Shown here: positions 50,797-59,276 of the stretch, piece by piece
How the letters are laid out: each line of letters starts with the position of its first letter
How positions within the stretch are numbered: the first letter of the stretch is position 1
Source of the DNA: RHKX01 sp963784885
GTDB lineage: Bacteria; Actinomycetota; Thermoleophilia; Solirubrobacterales; 70-9
Length of the DNA stretch: 64,000 nt
Reading direction: 5' to 3'
Assembly: GCA_963784885.1 (NCBI GenBank)
Contig: CAWATA010000004.1
Span: 124,001-188,000 of the forward strand
Notes under the pieces: model-generated
What the model saw: only the letters and a program-made list of their open reading frames with translations
Database searches by the model: none
Told to the model about the DNA's origin: nothing
Made by a program: the position numbers and the translations under genes

Positions 50797-52169
50797 GCGC
50801 CGCGCCCCGACATCGCTGCTGCGGCGAGTTCACCCGCTCGGAGCTCGCCCGCCGCTCGTTCGCCGAGGCCGGCCGCGGCCTGCCCGCGATCGAGCCCGGG
50901 ATGCCCGCGCCGGCCGGCACCGGGTTGAACCGCCGCTCGTTTCTGCTTCGCAGCGGCGCGCTGGCGCTGAGCGTCTACGGCGCGAGCCTGATCAGACCGC
51001 AGGCATTCGCCGAGGGGATCGCGAAGGCGGCCGGCAAGCAGGGGAGGGTGCTGGTCTCGGTCTTTCTCGAGGGCGGGATCGACGCGCTCTCGATTCTCTC
51101 CCCGGTCAACGACGACACGTACAGGCGCCTGCGGCCGCAGCTCCGGCTGGCACCCGGGGCGGGGCCGGCCTGGACCGAGGACCCGCGCCTGCAGTGGCAT
51201 CCCTCGGCGGCGCCGCTTCACCAGCTCCACGGCGAGGGCAAGGTCACCGTGTTCCCGTCAATCGGCTACCCCTCGGCCGACCAGTCGCACTTCACCTCGC
51301 GTCACTACTGGGAGGTCGGCGAGCTCAGCGCCAATGCGAACACCGGCTGGCTCGGGCGCATGCTCGACGTCGTCGGCAGCGACGAGAACCCGTTGCAGGG
51401 GCTCTCGCTCGACGGATCGCTGGCGCCGAGCCTCGCAACAGCGCGGGTCCCGGTCGCCGCGACCTGGGGTGCGAGCTACGACCTCTGGGCACCGGGCGTC
51501 TGGGGGGAGGTCGAGGATCTCATGTTCGAGTCCTTCGGCCGGCTCGGCGCGGCCGCGGAGGGGTCGCGCGACGCGCAGCTCAGCGGCGCCGGCAGGGTCG
51601 TCCGCCAGGCGGGCACGCTGCGGGAGCAGCTCCGGGTGTTCTCCGGCGAGATCACTTCGCCGGTCCCCTACCCGGACACGGGCCACTTCCCCGAGAGCCT
51701 CGCCGGGCTCGCGGCGATGCTCGACGCGGGGCTGCCGATCACCGTCGCCTCGGTCGGCGCACCGGGCAGCTACGACACCCACGACGAGCAGCCCGAGGAC
51801 TTCCGCAACTACCTCGCCGAGACCTGCGACGGCCTGCTCGCCTTCCAGCGCGACCTCGAGGCGCGCGGGCTCGACGACCGCGTGATCACCCTGGCATGGT
51901 CGGAGTTCGGCCGCCGGCCCGAGGAGAACGGATCGCGGGGTACCGATCACGGCGCCGGCGGCAACGCCTTCCTGATCGGCACCGGCGCCCGCGGGCGGAT
52001 GATCGGCGAGTGGCCGGGGCTGAATGTCCTCGACGAGGACGACAACGTCCGCTCGACCGCGGACTTCCGGTCCGTGTACTGCTCGCTGGTCGAGCAGTGG
52101 TTCGGGGTCGACGCCGGCGCGGTGATCCCCGGCGCCTCGGGCCTCGCCCGCCCGGCCCTGATCGGATGA
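50793..52169 (+). CDS. DUF1501 family protein with twin-arginine signal
   Basis: 458 residues. A Tat-like signal lies at about residues 45-65 (NRRSFLLRSGALALSVYGASL). The body shows GRVLVSVFLEGGIDALSIL, SHFTSRHYWEVGEL, GWLGRMLDVV, DTHDEQPEDFRNYL and WSEFGRRPEENGSRGTDHG, the alkaline-phosphatase-like metal-binding blocks of DUF1501. It would be exported folded. Starts within the DUF1800 stop and its own stop overlaps the cupredoxin start, so all three are translationally coupled. Confidence 0.87.
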   Translation: MSAAPRHRCCGEFTRSELARRSFAEAGRGLPAIEPGMPAPAGTGLNRRSFLLRSGALALSVYGASLIRPQAFAEGIAKAAGKQGRVLVSVFLEGGIDALSILSPVNDDTYRRLRPQLRLAPGAGPAWTEDPRLQWHPSAAPLHQLHGEGKVTVFPSIGYPSADQSHFTSRHYWEVGELSANANTGWLGRMLDVVGSDENPLQGLSLDGSLAPSLATARVPVAATWGASYDLWAPGVWGEVEDLMFESFGRLGAAAEGSRDAQLSGAGRVVRQAGTLREQLRVFSGEITSPVPYPDTGHFPESLAGLAAMLDAGLPITVASVGAPGSYDTHDEQPEDFRNYLAETCDGLLAFQRDLEARGLDDRVITLAWSEFGRRPEENGSRGTDHGAGGNAFLIGTGARGRMIGEWPGLNVLDEDDNVRSTADFRSVYCSLVEQWFGVDAGAVIPGASGLARPALIG

Positions 52170-52561
52170 GGCGACGGCTCGTCATCGCGATCGCCCTTCT
52201 CGCGACGGTCGCGGCGGCCCCGGCCGGCGCTCCGGCCGCGGCGGAGAGGGCCCCGTCCCGGCTGCTCGTGACGGCCCGCGAGTACAGCCTGACGCTGTCG
52301 CGGCCGAAGGTCGCGCCCGGGCCGGCGATCGTCCAGCTCTACAACTTCGGCGAGGACCCCCACGACCTCAACCTGCGTCGGGCCGGCGCCGATCGCGTCC
52401 ACGAGATCGGCGATGTCGAGCCCAGGGAGACGGGGACGCTGCAGCTCCGCCTCCGCAAGTCCTCGCGCTACCGCCTCTGGTGTGCGATCCCGACCCACGC
52501 GGGCCTCGGCATGGTCGCGACGCTCCGGACCAAGGCCCGGCGACCGCGGCCGCGCAACTGA
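52166..52561 (+). CDS. Cupredoxin-like secreted protein
   Basis: 131 residues. Signal peptide IAIALLATVAAAPAGAPAAAE, then a beta-sandwich with type 1 copper ligands: His in EDPHDLN and the C-x4-H-x4-M run CAIPTHAGLGM. This is the plastocyanin/azurin ligand order His-Cys-His-Met. It would carry electrons outside the membrane. It is translationally coupled (ATGA) to DUF1501, suggesting that the three-gene set works with a copper redox partner. Confidence 0.78.
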   Translation: MRRRLVIAIALLATVAAAPAGAPAAAERAPSRLLVTAREYSLTLSRPKVAPGPAIVQLYNFGEDPHDLNLRRAGADRVHEIGDVEPRETGTLQLRLRKSSRYRLWCAIPTHAGLGMVATLRTKARRPRPRN

Positions 52562-52565
52562 GCGC

Positions 52566-54566
52566 TCAGGCGAGCAGCGCCTCGAGCTCGGCGGCGGTGC
52601 CGACCGGCGCCCGGCAGCTGAAGCCCTCGCAGACGTAGGCGAGGGCACCTCCGTCGCCGCCGGTCCGCCGGGCGAGCAGCGGCGGCACTTCGTCTCCGGC
52701 CTCGCCCGCCGCGAGGACGGTGTGGGGCCGGTAGCGGGACCGGTACGCGGCCGCGAGCGGGGCCACCGCGTTCGGCTCGCCGTGCGCTGCGACGAGCGCG
52801 ACCTCGCGAGTGGGGGAGACGTGGAAGTCGATCGCCGAGAGCAGGTAGGCGAGCCCCTGCGGGTGCTTCGCCGCGGGCCCGGCGAGCAGCCGGAGGACTC
52901 CGCGAGCCCGCTCCTCCCAGGCGCCGTCGCCGGTCATCGCGCCCAGCCGCAGGAGCCCGTGTGCGGCGGCGGAGTTACCGGAGGGCGCCGGATGGTCGTC
53001 GAGGTCCTTGCGGCGGGCGATCAGCTGCTCGTGGTCCGACGACGTGGTGAAGAAGCCGCCCTGCTCGTCGTCGGCGAAGCGGTCGACCATCGTGGTCGCG
53101 ACTGCGACGGCCGACTCGAACCAGTGGACCTCGAACGTCGCCTCGTAGACCGTCAGAAGCGCCTCGAGCAGGTAGGCATGGTCCTCGAGGTAGGCATTGA
53201 GGTGGGCGCGACCGTCGTTGTAGGCGCGGAGCAGGCGACCGTCGGCGTCGCGCATCTCGGTCAGGACGAACCCGGCGCAACGCCGCGCCGCCTCCACGTA
53301 TCGCGGCTCTCCGAGCGCCGCGCCGATCTCTGCGAGCGAGCCCGCCATCAGCGCGTTCCACGAGCAGAGCCGCTTGTCGTCGAGCCCGGGCCGGATCCTG
53401 GCCTCGCGAGCGGCCAGCAGCGCCGCCTTCGCGGCTTCGAGCCCGGCGGGCTCGGGCGCGTCGATCCCGCGCGGCAGGTGGAGGACGCTGCGGCCCTCGA
53501 GCTGCCCTCGGGATCCGATGCCGAGGTGCGCGAGCAGGTCGGGCTCGAGGTGCTCGAGGCCGGCAGCCTCGAGGGCGGCGCGGGCCTCGGCCGGGGTCCA
53601 GGTGTAGAAGCGTCCCTCGACGCCCTCGGAGTCGGCATCGAGCGCCGAGTAGAAGCCGCCCTCCGGCGCCTGCATCTCGCGCAGAGCCCACTCGCAGACC
53701 CCCGTTGCGACGTCGCGGTAGCGATCGTGGCCGAGCTCGAGGTGGGCGCGGAGGTAGGTGCGCGCGAGCAGGGCGTTGTCGTAGAGCATCTTCTCGAAGT
53801 GAGGGACGATCCAGCCGGCGTCGGTGGCGTAGCGGGCGAATCCGCCGCCGAGCTGGTCGTGGATCCCTCCCGCCGCCATCGCGTCGAGGGTCAGCTCGAC
53901 CGGCTCCCGCTCGCCGCGGGCGAGCAGGAGGTCGAGAGCGCTCGCCGGCGGGAACTTCGGCGCCGATCCGAACCCGCCGTTGACCTCGTCGACCTGCGAG
54001 AGCAGCTCGGGGATCGCGGCGTCGAGGATCTCGGGCCCGATCTCATCCGTCGACGGCGGCATCCGCCCGATCGCCCCGAGCTGGGCTCTGGTGCGGGACG
54101 CCGCGCCCTCGATCTCCTCGCGCTGCATCGACCAGGCGGCCACGACGGCCTCCATCACGGTCATGAAGCTGGGCATCCCGCCTCGTGACTGGGGCGGGAA
54201 GTAGGTGCCGCAGTGGAACGGAACCCCATCGGGGTCGCAGAACGCGGTCAGCGGCCAGCCGCCGCCTCCGGTCATCCCCTGGAGCGCCTCCATGTAGATC
54301 GCGTCGACGTCGGGTCGCTCCTCGCGGTCGACCTTGACCGGCACGAAGTGCTCGTTCATGTAGGCGGCCGTTTCGGCGTCGGTGAACGACTCGCGCTCCA
54401 TCACGTGGCACCAGTGGCAGGCCGAGTAGCCGATCGAGATCAGGATCGGGACGTCGCGCTCACGGGCGACGCGGTTCGCCTCCTCGCCCCACGGGAGCCA
54501 GTCGACGGGGTTGTCCTTGTGCTGAAGGAGGTAGGGGGAGGTCTCGCCGGCGAGTCGATTGGCCAC
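52566..54566 (-). CDS. Thioredoxin-domain protein of the YyaL/DUF255 (SPATA20) family
   Basis: 666 residues. The N-terminal thioredoxin-like DUF255 domain is ANRLAGETSPYLLQHKDNPVDW followed by GYSACHWCHVMERESF with Cys50 and Cys53. The rest is an (alpha/alpha)6 barrel of the N-acylglucosamine 2-epimerase type, with GGIHDQLGGGFARYATDAGWIVPHFEKMLYDNALL. Family members are widespread but their reaction is unsettled. The start is ATG 54566; the MarR gene ends 10 bases upstream. Cytoplasmic. Confidence 0.88.
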   Translation of the reverse strand: MANRLAGETSPYLLQHKDNPVDWLPWGEEANRVARERDVPILISIGYSACHWCHVMERESFTDAETAAYMNEHFVPVKVDREERPDVDAIYMEALQGMTGGGGWPLTAFCDPDGVPFHCGTYFPPQSRGGMPSFMTVMEAVVAAWSMQREEIEGAASRTRAQLGAIGRMPPSTDEIGPEILDAAIPELLSQVDEVNGGFGSAPKFPPASALDLLLARGEREPVELTLDAMAAGGIHDQLGGGFARYATDAGWIVPHFEKMLYDNALLARTYLRAHLELGHDRYRDVATGVCEWALREMQAPEGGFYSALDADSEGVEGRFYTWTPAEARAALEAAGLEHLEPDLLAHLGIGSRGQLEGRSVLHLPRGIDAPEPAGLEAAKAALLAAREARIRPGLDDKRLCSWNALMAGSLAEIGAALGEPRYVEAARRCAGFVLTEMRDADGRLLRAYNDGRAHLNAYLEDHAYLLEALLTVYEATFEVHWFESAVAVATTMVDRFADDEQGGFFTTSSDHEQLIARRKDLDDHPAPSGNSAAAHGLLRLGAMTGDGAWEERARGVLRLLAGPAAKHPQGLAYLLSAIDFHVSPTREVALVAAHGEPNAVAPLAAAYRSRYRPHTVLAAGEAGDEVPPLLARRTGGDGGALAYVCEGFSCRAPVGTAAELEALLA

Positions 54567-54575
54567 CGGTGATGC

Positions 54576-55085
54576 TTAGCAGCCGTCCGGGTCGGCCGGC
54601 TGCTCGCCGGACTCCTCGAAGCGCCCCCAGACCCCGGCGAGAAACTCGAGCTCGCCGTCGTCGAGCTTGGAGACGAACTGCTCGCGGATCGCCGCGAGGT
54701 TGGTCGGCCGGGCCTCGCGGAACTTCTTCCTGCCGGCTTCGGTGAGCCGGGCATAGGTCCCGCGCCGGTCGGCCGGGCAGGTGTGCCGCTCGAGCAGCCC
54801 CCGAGCGACGAGCCGGTCCACGAGCCGGGTCAGGCCGCTGCGGCTGAGCAGCAGCTGATCGGCCAAAGCACCCATCCGGAGGGCGTTGTCGTCCTCCTTC
54901 GACAGCAGCAGCAGGACCTCGTAGGAGCTCAGCGAGAGCTGATGCTCGCGCTCGAGGCGCCCGTCGATCGCCGCGGCGAGGTTCCGGTAGGTGAAGAGCA
55001 AGCCGCGCCAGGCGGCGAGCTCGAGGTCGTCGAGCTGTCGCGAGTCCGGCTTCGATGCGGGAGGCTTGGTTGCGGGGCCGGTCAT
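54576..55085 (-). CDS. MarR family transcriptional regulator
   Basis: 169 residues from ATG 55085 (the frame can start at 55124 but that lies in the promoter). Winged helix with LSSYEVLLLLSKEDDNALRMGALADQLLLSRSGLTRLVDRLVARGLLERHTCPADRRGTYARLT, the DxRxxxxxLT wing being canonical. It is divergent from a VOC ring-cleaving dioxygenase, the common MhqR-MhqO layout for quinone or aromatic sensing. The intergenic has TTGACA and a GTTG-CAAC dyad. It probably also drives the downstream YyaL gene. Confidence 0.85.
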   Translation of the reverse strand: MTGPATKPPASKPDSRQLDDLELAAWRGLLFTYRNLAAAIDGRLEREHQLSLSSYEVLLLLSKEDDNALRMGALADQLLLSRSGLTRLVDRLVARGLLERHTCPADRRGTYARLTEAGRKKFREARPTNLAAIREQFVSKLDDGELEFLAGVWGRFEESGEQPADPDGC

Positions 55086-55176
55086 GAGGCGATCGTAGCC
55101 CGGGATCGTTGACAGTGCAACCATAATCGTAATAAACCCGAATACGCAGCAAAGACACCGACCATCAGGAGCGACG

Positions 55177-56094
55177 ATGAAGCTCGAGGGTATCCATCAC
55201 ATCACCGCGATCACGGCCGACGCTCAGGACAACGTCGACTTCTACGCGGGGGTCCTCGGCCTGCGGCTGGTCAAGAAGACCGTCAACCAGGATGACCCCA
55301 CCGTCTACCACGTCTTCTACTCCGACGAGGAGGGGAGCGCCGGCTCCGACATCACGTTCTTCGAGTTCCCGGGAGTCCCGGTCGGACGGGCGGGTGACGG
55401 CATGGTGCACACGGTCGTCTGGCGGGTCGCCGCGTCCGAGGCGCTCGACTTCTGGGCCGGTCGGCTCGCCGACGCCGGGGTCGCGACGGAGCGGGACGGC
55501 GAGTCTTTGCGGTTCGCGGACCCGGAGGGGCTCGCGCACGAGCTTCGGCTCATCGACACCGGAGACGCGCCGCTTTCGGCCCGACACCCCGAGATCCCGG
55601 CAGAGCACGCCCTGCAGGGCTTCGAGGCCGTCCGCGCTCACGCGTCTGCGCCGGAGCGCAGCGAGGGGCTGTTGCGCGAGCTCGGCTTCGAGGGCGACGG
55701 CGCGAGCTGGGAGGCCCGCGGTGAGAGCCGCGGGGGCTGGATCCACTACGACCCGCCTCCCGGGGAGCGGGGCCTGCAGGGCGCCGGCACCGTCCACCAC
55801 GTCGCCTGGGCGTCGACTCCGGAGGAGCACGAGCAGTGGCGGGCCAAGGTCGCCGCTGGAGGCGGGCGCCCAACGCCGGTCATCGACCGCTTCTACTTCC
55901 GCTCGATCTACTTCCGCGAGCCGAGCGGTGTGCTCTTCGAGATCGCCACGCTCGGTCCGGGCTTCGACGTCGACGAGCCCGCCGAGCACCTCGGCGAGAA
56001 GCTGTCGCTCCCGCCCGACTTCGAGCATCTGCGCGCGCAGGTCGAGGCGAACCTGAAGCCGATCACGAGCCCGCGGCAACGAGCCGCGGGCTGA
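55177..56094 (+). CDS. VOC-superfamily ring-cleaving dioxygenase (MhqO-like)
   Basis: 305 residues with two glyoxalase-like modules. Metal ligands are the His in GIHHITAITADAQ, the His in VHHVAWAS and the Glu in VLFEIATLGPGF. VDFYAGVLGLRLVKKTVNQDD and FYFRSIYFREP are the usual signatures. Enzymes of this subgroup cleave hydroquinones or aromatic diols. RBS AGGAGCGACG before ATG 55177. A divergent MarR gene probably senses the substrate. Confidence 0.87.
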   Translation: MKLEGIHHITAITADAQDNVDFYAGVLGLRLVKKTVNQDDPTVYHVFYSDEEGSAGSDITFFEFPGVPVGRAGDGMVHTVVWRVAASEALDFWAGRLADAGVATERDGESLRFADPEGLAHELRLIDTGDAPLSARHPEIPAEHALQGFEAVRAHASAPERSEGLLRELGFEGDGASWEARGESRGGWIHYDPPPGERGLQGAGTVHHVAWASTPEEHEQWRAKVAAGGGRPTPVIDRFYFRSIYFREPSGVLFEIATLGPGFDVDEPAEHLGEKLSLPPDFEHLRAQVEANLKPITSPRQRAAG

Positions 56095-56097
56095 GGC

Positions 56098-56218
56098 TCA
56101 GGAGACGTCGCGACGCCGGAGCCGGACGAGGCCGGCGACGATCGGAAGGACGACCCACGCGGTCCTGCGCCGCGACCTGAGCGCCGTAGCGCTTGGTCAG
56201 CCCCCTGGCCTCGACCAT
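56098..56218 (-). pseudogene. Deletion scar of an ABC transporter (ATPase start joined to permease end)
   Basis: On the minus strand ATG 56218 opens VEARGLTKRYGAQ, the first strand of an ABC ATPase. About 50 bases on, in another frame, TAWVVLPIVAGLVRLRRRDVS followed by TGA reads like the last helix and tail of an ABC-2 permease. Everything in between, some 1.5-2 kb in an intact pair, is missing. The ATPase start overlaps the end of the GST gene, so this was probably an ATPase-permease pair at the end of that operon. Confidence 0.6.
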
Positions 56219-56955
56219 CGAGAGGCTGGCACCCAGCCGGCCGGGAACGCGCCCGCAGGCACGTGGCCGGCGTACTCGGGAAACCACCGCAGCGCGATCC
56301 GCTCGCCGGCGCTGCCGGCCAGCAGCGGCTCGAGATCGCCGATCGTCAGCAGCACCCGGATCGTCGATCCGATCTGGAGGTCGGCGGCGGTCGGCTGCTC
56401 GCCGCCGATGATTCCCTCCGCGGCCAGGTCGGCCACGTGGCCGAGCTTCGCCGGCAGGCCAGCGAGGTGCTCGGCGAGCAGCTCGGCGCTGATGCCGTGG
56501 TACTTCCAGGTTGCGCGGACGAACCGGATCGCGAAGTCCGTGCCCGCCGGGTCCAGGGTCTCGCCGCCGCCGAACGTCCCAAGTGCCTCGGGGCGGAAAT
56601 GCAGGGCGCCCCAGGGAAGGCTGCGGCCGAGATCCTGGAGCTCCTCGTCGCCCCAGCGGTCGGCCTCTCGCACCGCGTCGGCGATCGGTTCGGGGTAGAG
56701 GGGGGGCTCGGGCGCGACCTCCTCGAGCCGGGCGAAGATCGCCCGCGAGCCGTGAACGGCCTCGTCGCCGACGAGGATGCCGGGCACGGTCCGGTTGCCC
56801 TCTCCGTAGATCGCCTCCATCTGCTCGTTGTGGCCGCCCATGTCCATCTCGACCCGCTCGAACTCGAGCCCCTTTACGCGAAGCGCGACCTCGGCCGCGC
56901 GCGTCGGATGGGAGGGGGGCAGGCCGTGAAGCGTGATCGTCGGCTGGTCGCTCAT
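56197..56955 (-). CDS. Glutathione S-transferase-like protein
   Basis: 252 residues from ATG 56955, overlapping the preceding stop by ATGA. A thioredoxin-like N-terminal domain (LHGLPPSHPTRAAEVALRVKGLEFERVEMD, NRTVPGILVGDEAVHGSRAIFARLEE) leads to an all-helical C-terminal domain (LAEHLAGLPAKLGHVADL, PTAADLQIGSTIRVLL). Actinobacteria usually lack glutathione, so the cofactor may be another thiol, or it may act without one. Its last codons run over the ATPase-fragment start, so the tail may have been altered by the deletion. Confidence 0.75.
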   Translation of the reverse strand: MSDQPTITLHGLPPSHPTRAAEVALRVKGLEFERVEMDMGGHNEQMEAIYGEGNRTVPGILVGDEAVHGSRAIFARLEEVAPEPPLYPEPIADAVREADRWGDEELQDLGRSLPWGALHFRPEALGTFGGGETLDPAGTDFAIRFVRATWKYHGISAELLAEHLAGLPAKLGHVADLAAEGIIGGEQPTAADLQIGSTIRVLLTIGDLEPLLAGSAGERIALRWFPEYAGHVPAGAFPAGWVPASRWSRPGG

Positions 56956-59276
56956 CGGCCGGACTCTAGGGGTCGGGCGCCGGACCCGGACGCCCGGATT
57001 GCGCGCCGAAGGGCGGCGAACGCCGGTTTCGGCGAGTAATCGTCGCGGAGCAGTCCGACCGAGTCGAAGAGCCCGGGGCCGCCGGTCACGTTGTCGCGGA
57101 GGTTGAACCACCGGTAGTCGGTGATCCCGAGCGTTCCGGACCAGTGGTGGACTGCCCGGGCGGTCGAGATGAGGGCGGCCCGCTGCGATGCCTCGGTGCG
57201 ACCGAGGTTGGACACGTAGCCGTTCTCGGTGACCCAGAGGTCCGTGCTGCGCCCGAGCCTCGCCTTCGGGAAGTAGCAGCGCCGCATCAGCTTCAGCGCC
57301 GACACGGTCTCGGCGCCCGCGCTCGACCCCGGCGGGATCGCCGGCGGAACCACGAGGCCCGGGTAGATCTGGAGCCCGACGTAATCGAGCGCGCGCCGGA
57401 AACGCGGGGTCGCCCGCCGCCCGAGCTCCTCCCAGAACTCGCGATCGGAGCTCGGCAGCCAGCGCCAGGCGAACGAGAAGCCGAGCTCGACGTCGGATCG
57501 CCCGATTCGGCGAAGCTCGTGCCGGGCGGCGAGGATGCCGCGGACGATCGCGAGCCGGACGCCGGGATAGCTGCCGTCGGAGGTGTTCGGCGAGACGTCG
57601 AAGTTCGCCTCGTTCGTGATCGAGAGAGCCACGACCGACGGCCTGCGACCGAGGATGCGGGCGGCGTGGCGCACGTAGCGCTTCCACGCCGCCATGTCGC
57701 CGGCCCGGCCCGGAGGCGGGTGGTAGCGGACCTGAAGCTCGGCCTCGAACCCGGCGGCGGCGAAGCGGTCGACGATCCGTGCGTAGCGCCGGATTCCGGC
57801 GACCCCGTCGGACCAGAACATCCGGTTGAGGCGGAGGACGAGGTCCCGGCGGGCGGGCTGCAGTTCGCGGAGCCGGGAGATCGCGGCGGCCCGGCGCTCG
57901 GGCACGGGAGGATCCTGGGTCGTCCCGGCGCTGCCGGCGGCCAGTGGGGCGATGCCGAAGCGCAGCGGCTTCGCCGGCTTCGTAACCGGCGGGACGGTCC
58001 CGTTCAGGCAGTCCGGATCCGCCGCGTCGGCCCGTGCCGGCACGAGCACGAGCGCGGCGAGGCAGAGCGCCGCCCCGAGGGGCACGGCGCCCGGCAGCGC
58101 CCGGCGGCGCCCGACGACGATCGCCAGGGCGCTCGCCCCGGTCGCCGCGAGCGCGGCGACGGCGAACGAGGACCCGTAGCCGCCCAGCGCCGCGGCGGCG
58201 CCGGCGATCGGAGCCCCGATCCCGACGCCGAGGTCGAAGCAGGCGGTGAAGGTGCCCATCGCGATCCCGCGACGATTCGGCGGCACTCGATCCATGACCA
58301 GCAGGACCAGACTCGGGAAGATCAGCGAGAAGGCGCCGCCGACGGCGACCGCGCCCGCCAGCGCGACCGCCAGGTTGCCGGCGAGTGCGATCGCGAGCAG
58401 CCCGGCCGCCTCGAGCAGCCCGGCGCCGACGGCGCAGCGGACGCCGCCGAAGCGGTCGGGAAGCCAGCCGAACAGCACCCGGGCGGCGACGACGGTCAGG
58501 GCGAATGCGGTGAAGATGCTCGCGCCGTGATCGATCCCGCGGTCATCGAGGTGGAGGACGATGAACCCGGCGAGCGCCGCATAGCCGAGCGTCGCCATCG
58601 TCATCGCCAGTCCCGGCCCGAGCGCCTCGCGGGCGAACAGACGCGACCGGCGGTCGGCGCCGGGATCGACCGCCGGTCGTGGCGGCTCGGGAATCCGGAC
58701 TGCGACGAGCGCGGCGATGAGCGGTGCGGCGGCGGCGAAGGCCCACACGGCTCCGTATCCGACCGCCCGTTGGAGGAAGTCGCCGATCGGCGGGCCGAAG
58801 GAGAGCCCGCCCCAGATCGCAAGGCCGTAGAGGCCGATGATCCGCCCGCGCCGGGCGGGGTCGGTGATGTCTACGACCCAGGCCGAGCTCGCCGTGTAGA
58901 CGACTCCCTCGCCGGCGCCGAGGATCAGACGGGCGGCGATCAGGCCGGCCACGCCGAGCGGCAGGAAGTAGAGGAGGCTGGCGACGACGGTGACGATCGT
59001 CCCGGCGATCACCACCGGCTTGCGGCCGCGCCGATCGGCGAAGCCGCCCGCGAGCGGCCGGAACGCCAGCCCCGTGATCGCGTAGGCGCCGACCACCACT
59101 CCGACCGCGAGGTCGGTCGAGCCGATCGGTCCCTTCACGTACAGCGGGAGCACGGGAAGGGTCGCGCCGATGCTCAGCAGGACCAGGAGCGTCACTGCGA
59201 ACAGCGCCCCGAACGTGCCCCCGGCTCCCGGCCCGTGCCCCCCGCTCACGGACGGGGGGCCGAGGCGCGGCGTCAC
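56952..59276 (-). CDS. MFS transporter fused to an extracellular glycosidase-like domain
   Basis: 774 residues in one open frame from GTG 59276. Residues 20-390 are a 12-helix MFS carrier with GGFADRRGRKP between helices 2 and 3 and an analogous loop later. Residues 398-416 form a further hydrophobic segment that looks like a signal peptide, then a glycosidase-like domain to the end with Glu556 in ITNEANFD and Glu684 in WVTENGYV. Twelve helices leave the chain inside; helix 13 would put the enzyme outside. An alternative is a second start at GTG 58085 with no visible ribosome site. Confidence 0.7.
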   Translation of the reverse strand: MTPRLGPPSVSGGHGPGAGGTFGALFAVTLLVLLSIGATLPVLPLYVKGPIGSTDLAVGVVVGAYAITGLAFRPLAGGFADRRGRKPVVIAGTIVTVVASLLYFLPLGVAGLIAARLILGAGEGVVYTASSAWVVDITDPARRGRIIGLYGLAIWGGLSFGPPIGDFLQRAVGYGAVWAFAAAAPLIAALVAVRIPEPPRPAVDPGADRRSRLFAREALGPGLAMTMATLGYAALAGFIVLHLDDRGIDHGASIFTAFALTVVAARVLFGWLPDRFGGVRCAVGAGLLEAAGLLAIALAGNLAVALAGAVAVGGAFSLIFPSLVLLVMDRVPPNRRGIAMGTFTACFDLGVGIGAPIAGAAAALGGYGSSFAVAALAATGASALAIVVGRRRALPGAVPLGAALCLAALVLVPARADAADPDCLNGTVPPVTKPAKPLRFGIAPLAAGSAGTTQDPPVPERRAAAISRLRELQPARRDLVLRLNRMFWSDGVAGIRRYARIVDRFAAAGFEAELQVRYHPPPGRAGDMAAWKRYVRHAARILGRRPSVVALSITNEANFDVSPNTSDGSYPGVRLAIVRGILAARHELRRIGRSDVELGFSFAWRWLPSSDREFWEELGRRATPRFRRALDYVGLQIYPGLVVPPAIPPGSSAGAETVSALKLMRRCYFPKARLGRSTDLWVTENGYVSNLGRTEASQRAALISTARAVHHWSGTLGITDYRWFNLRDNVTGGPGLFDSVGLLRDDYSPKPAFAALRRAIRASGSGARPLESGR

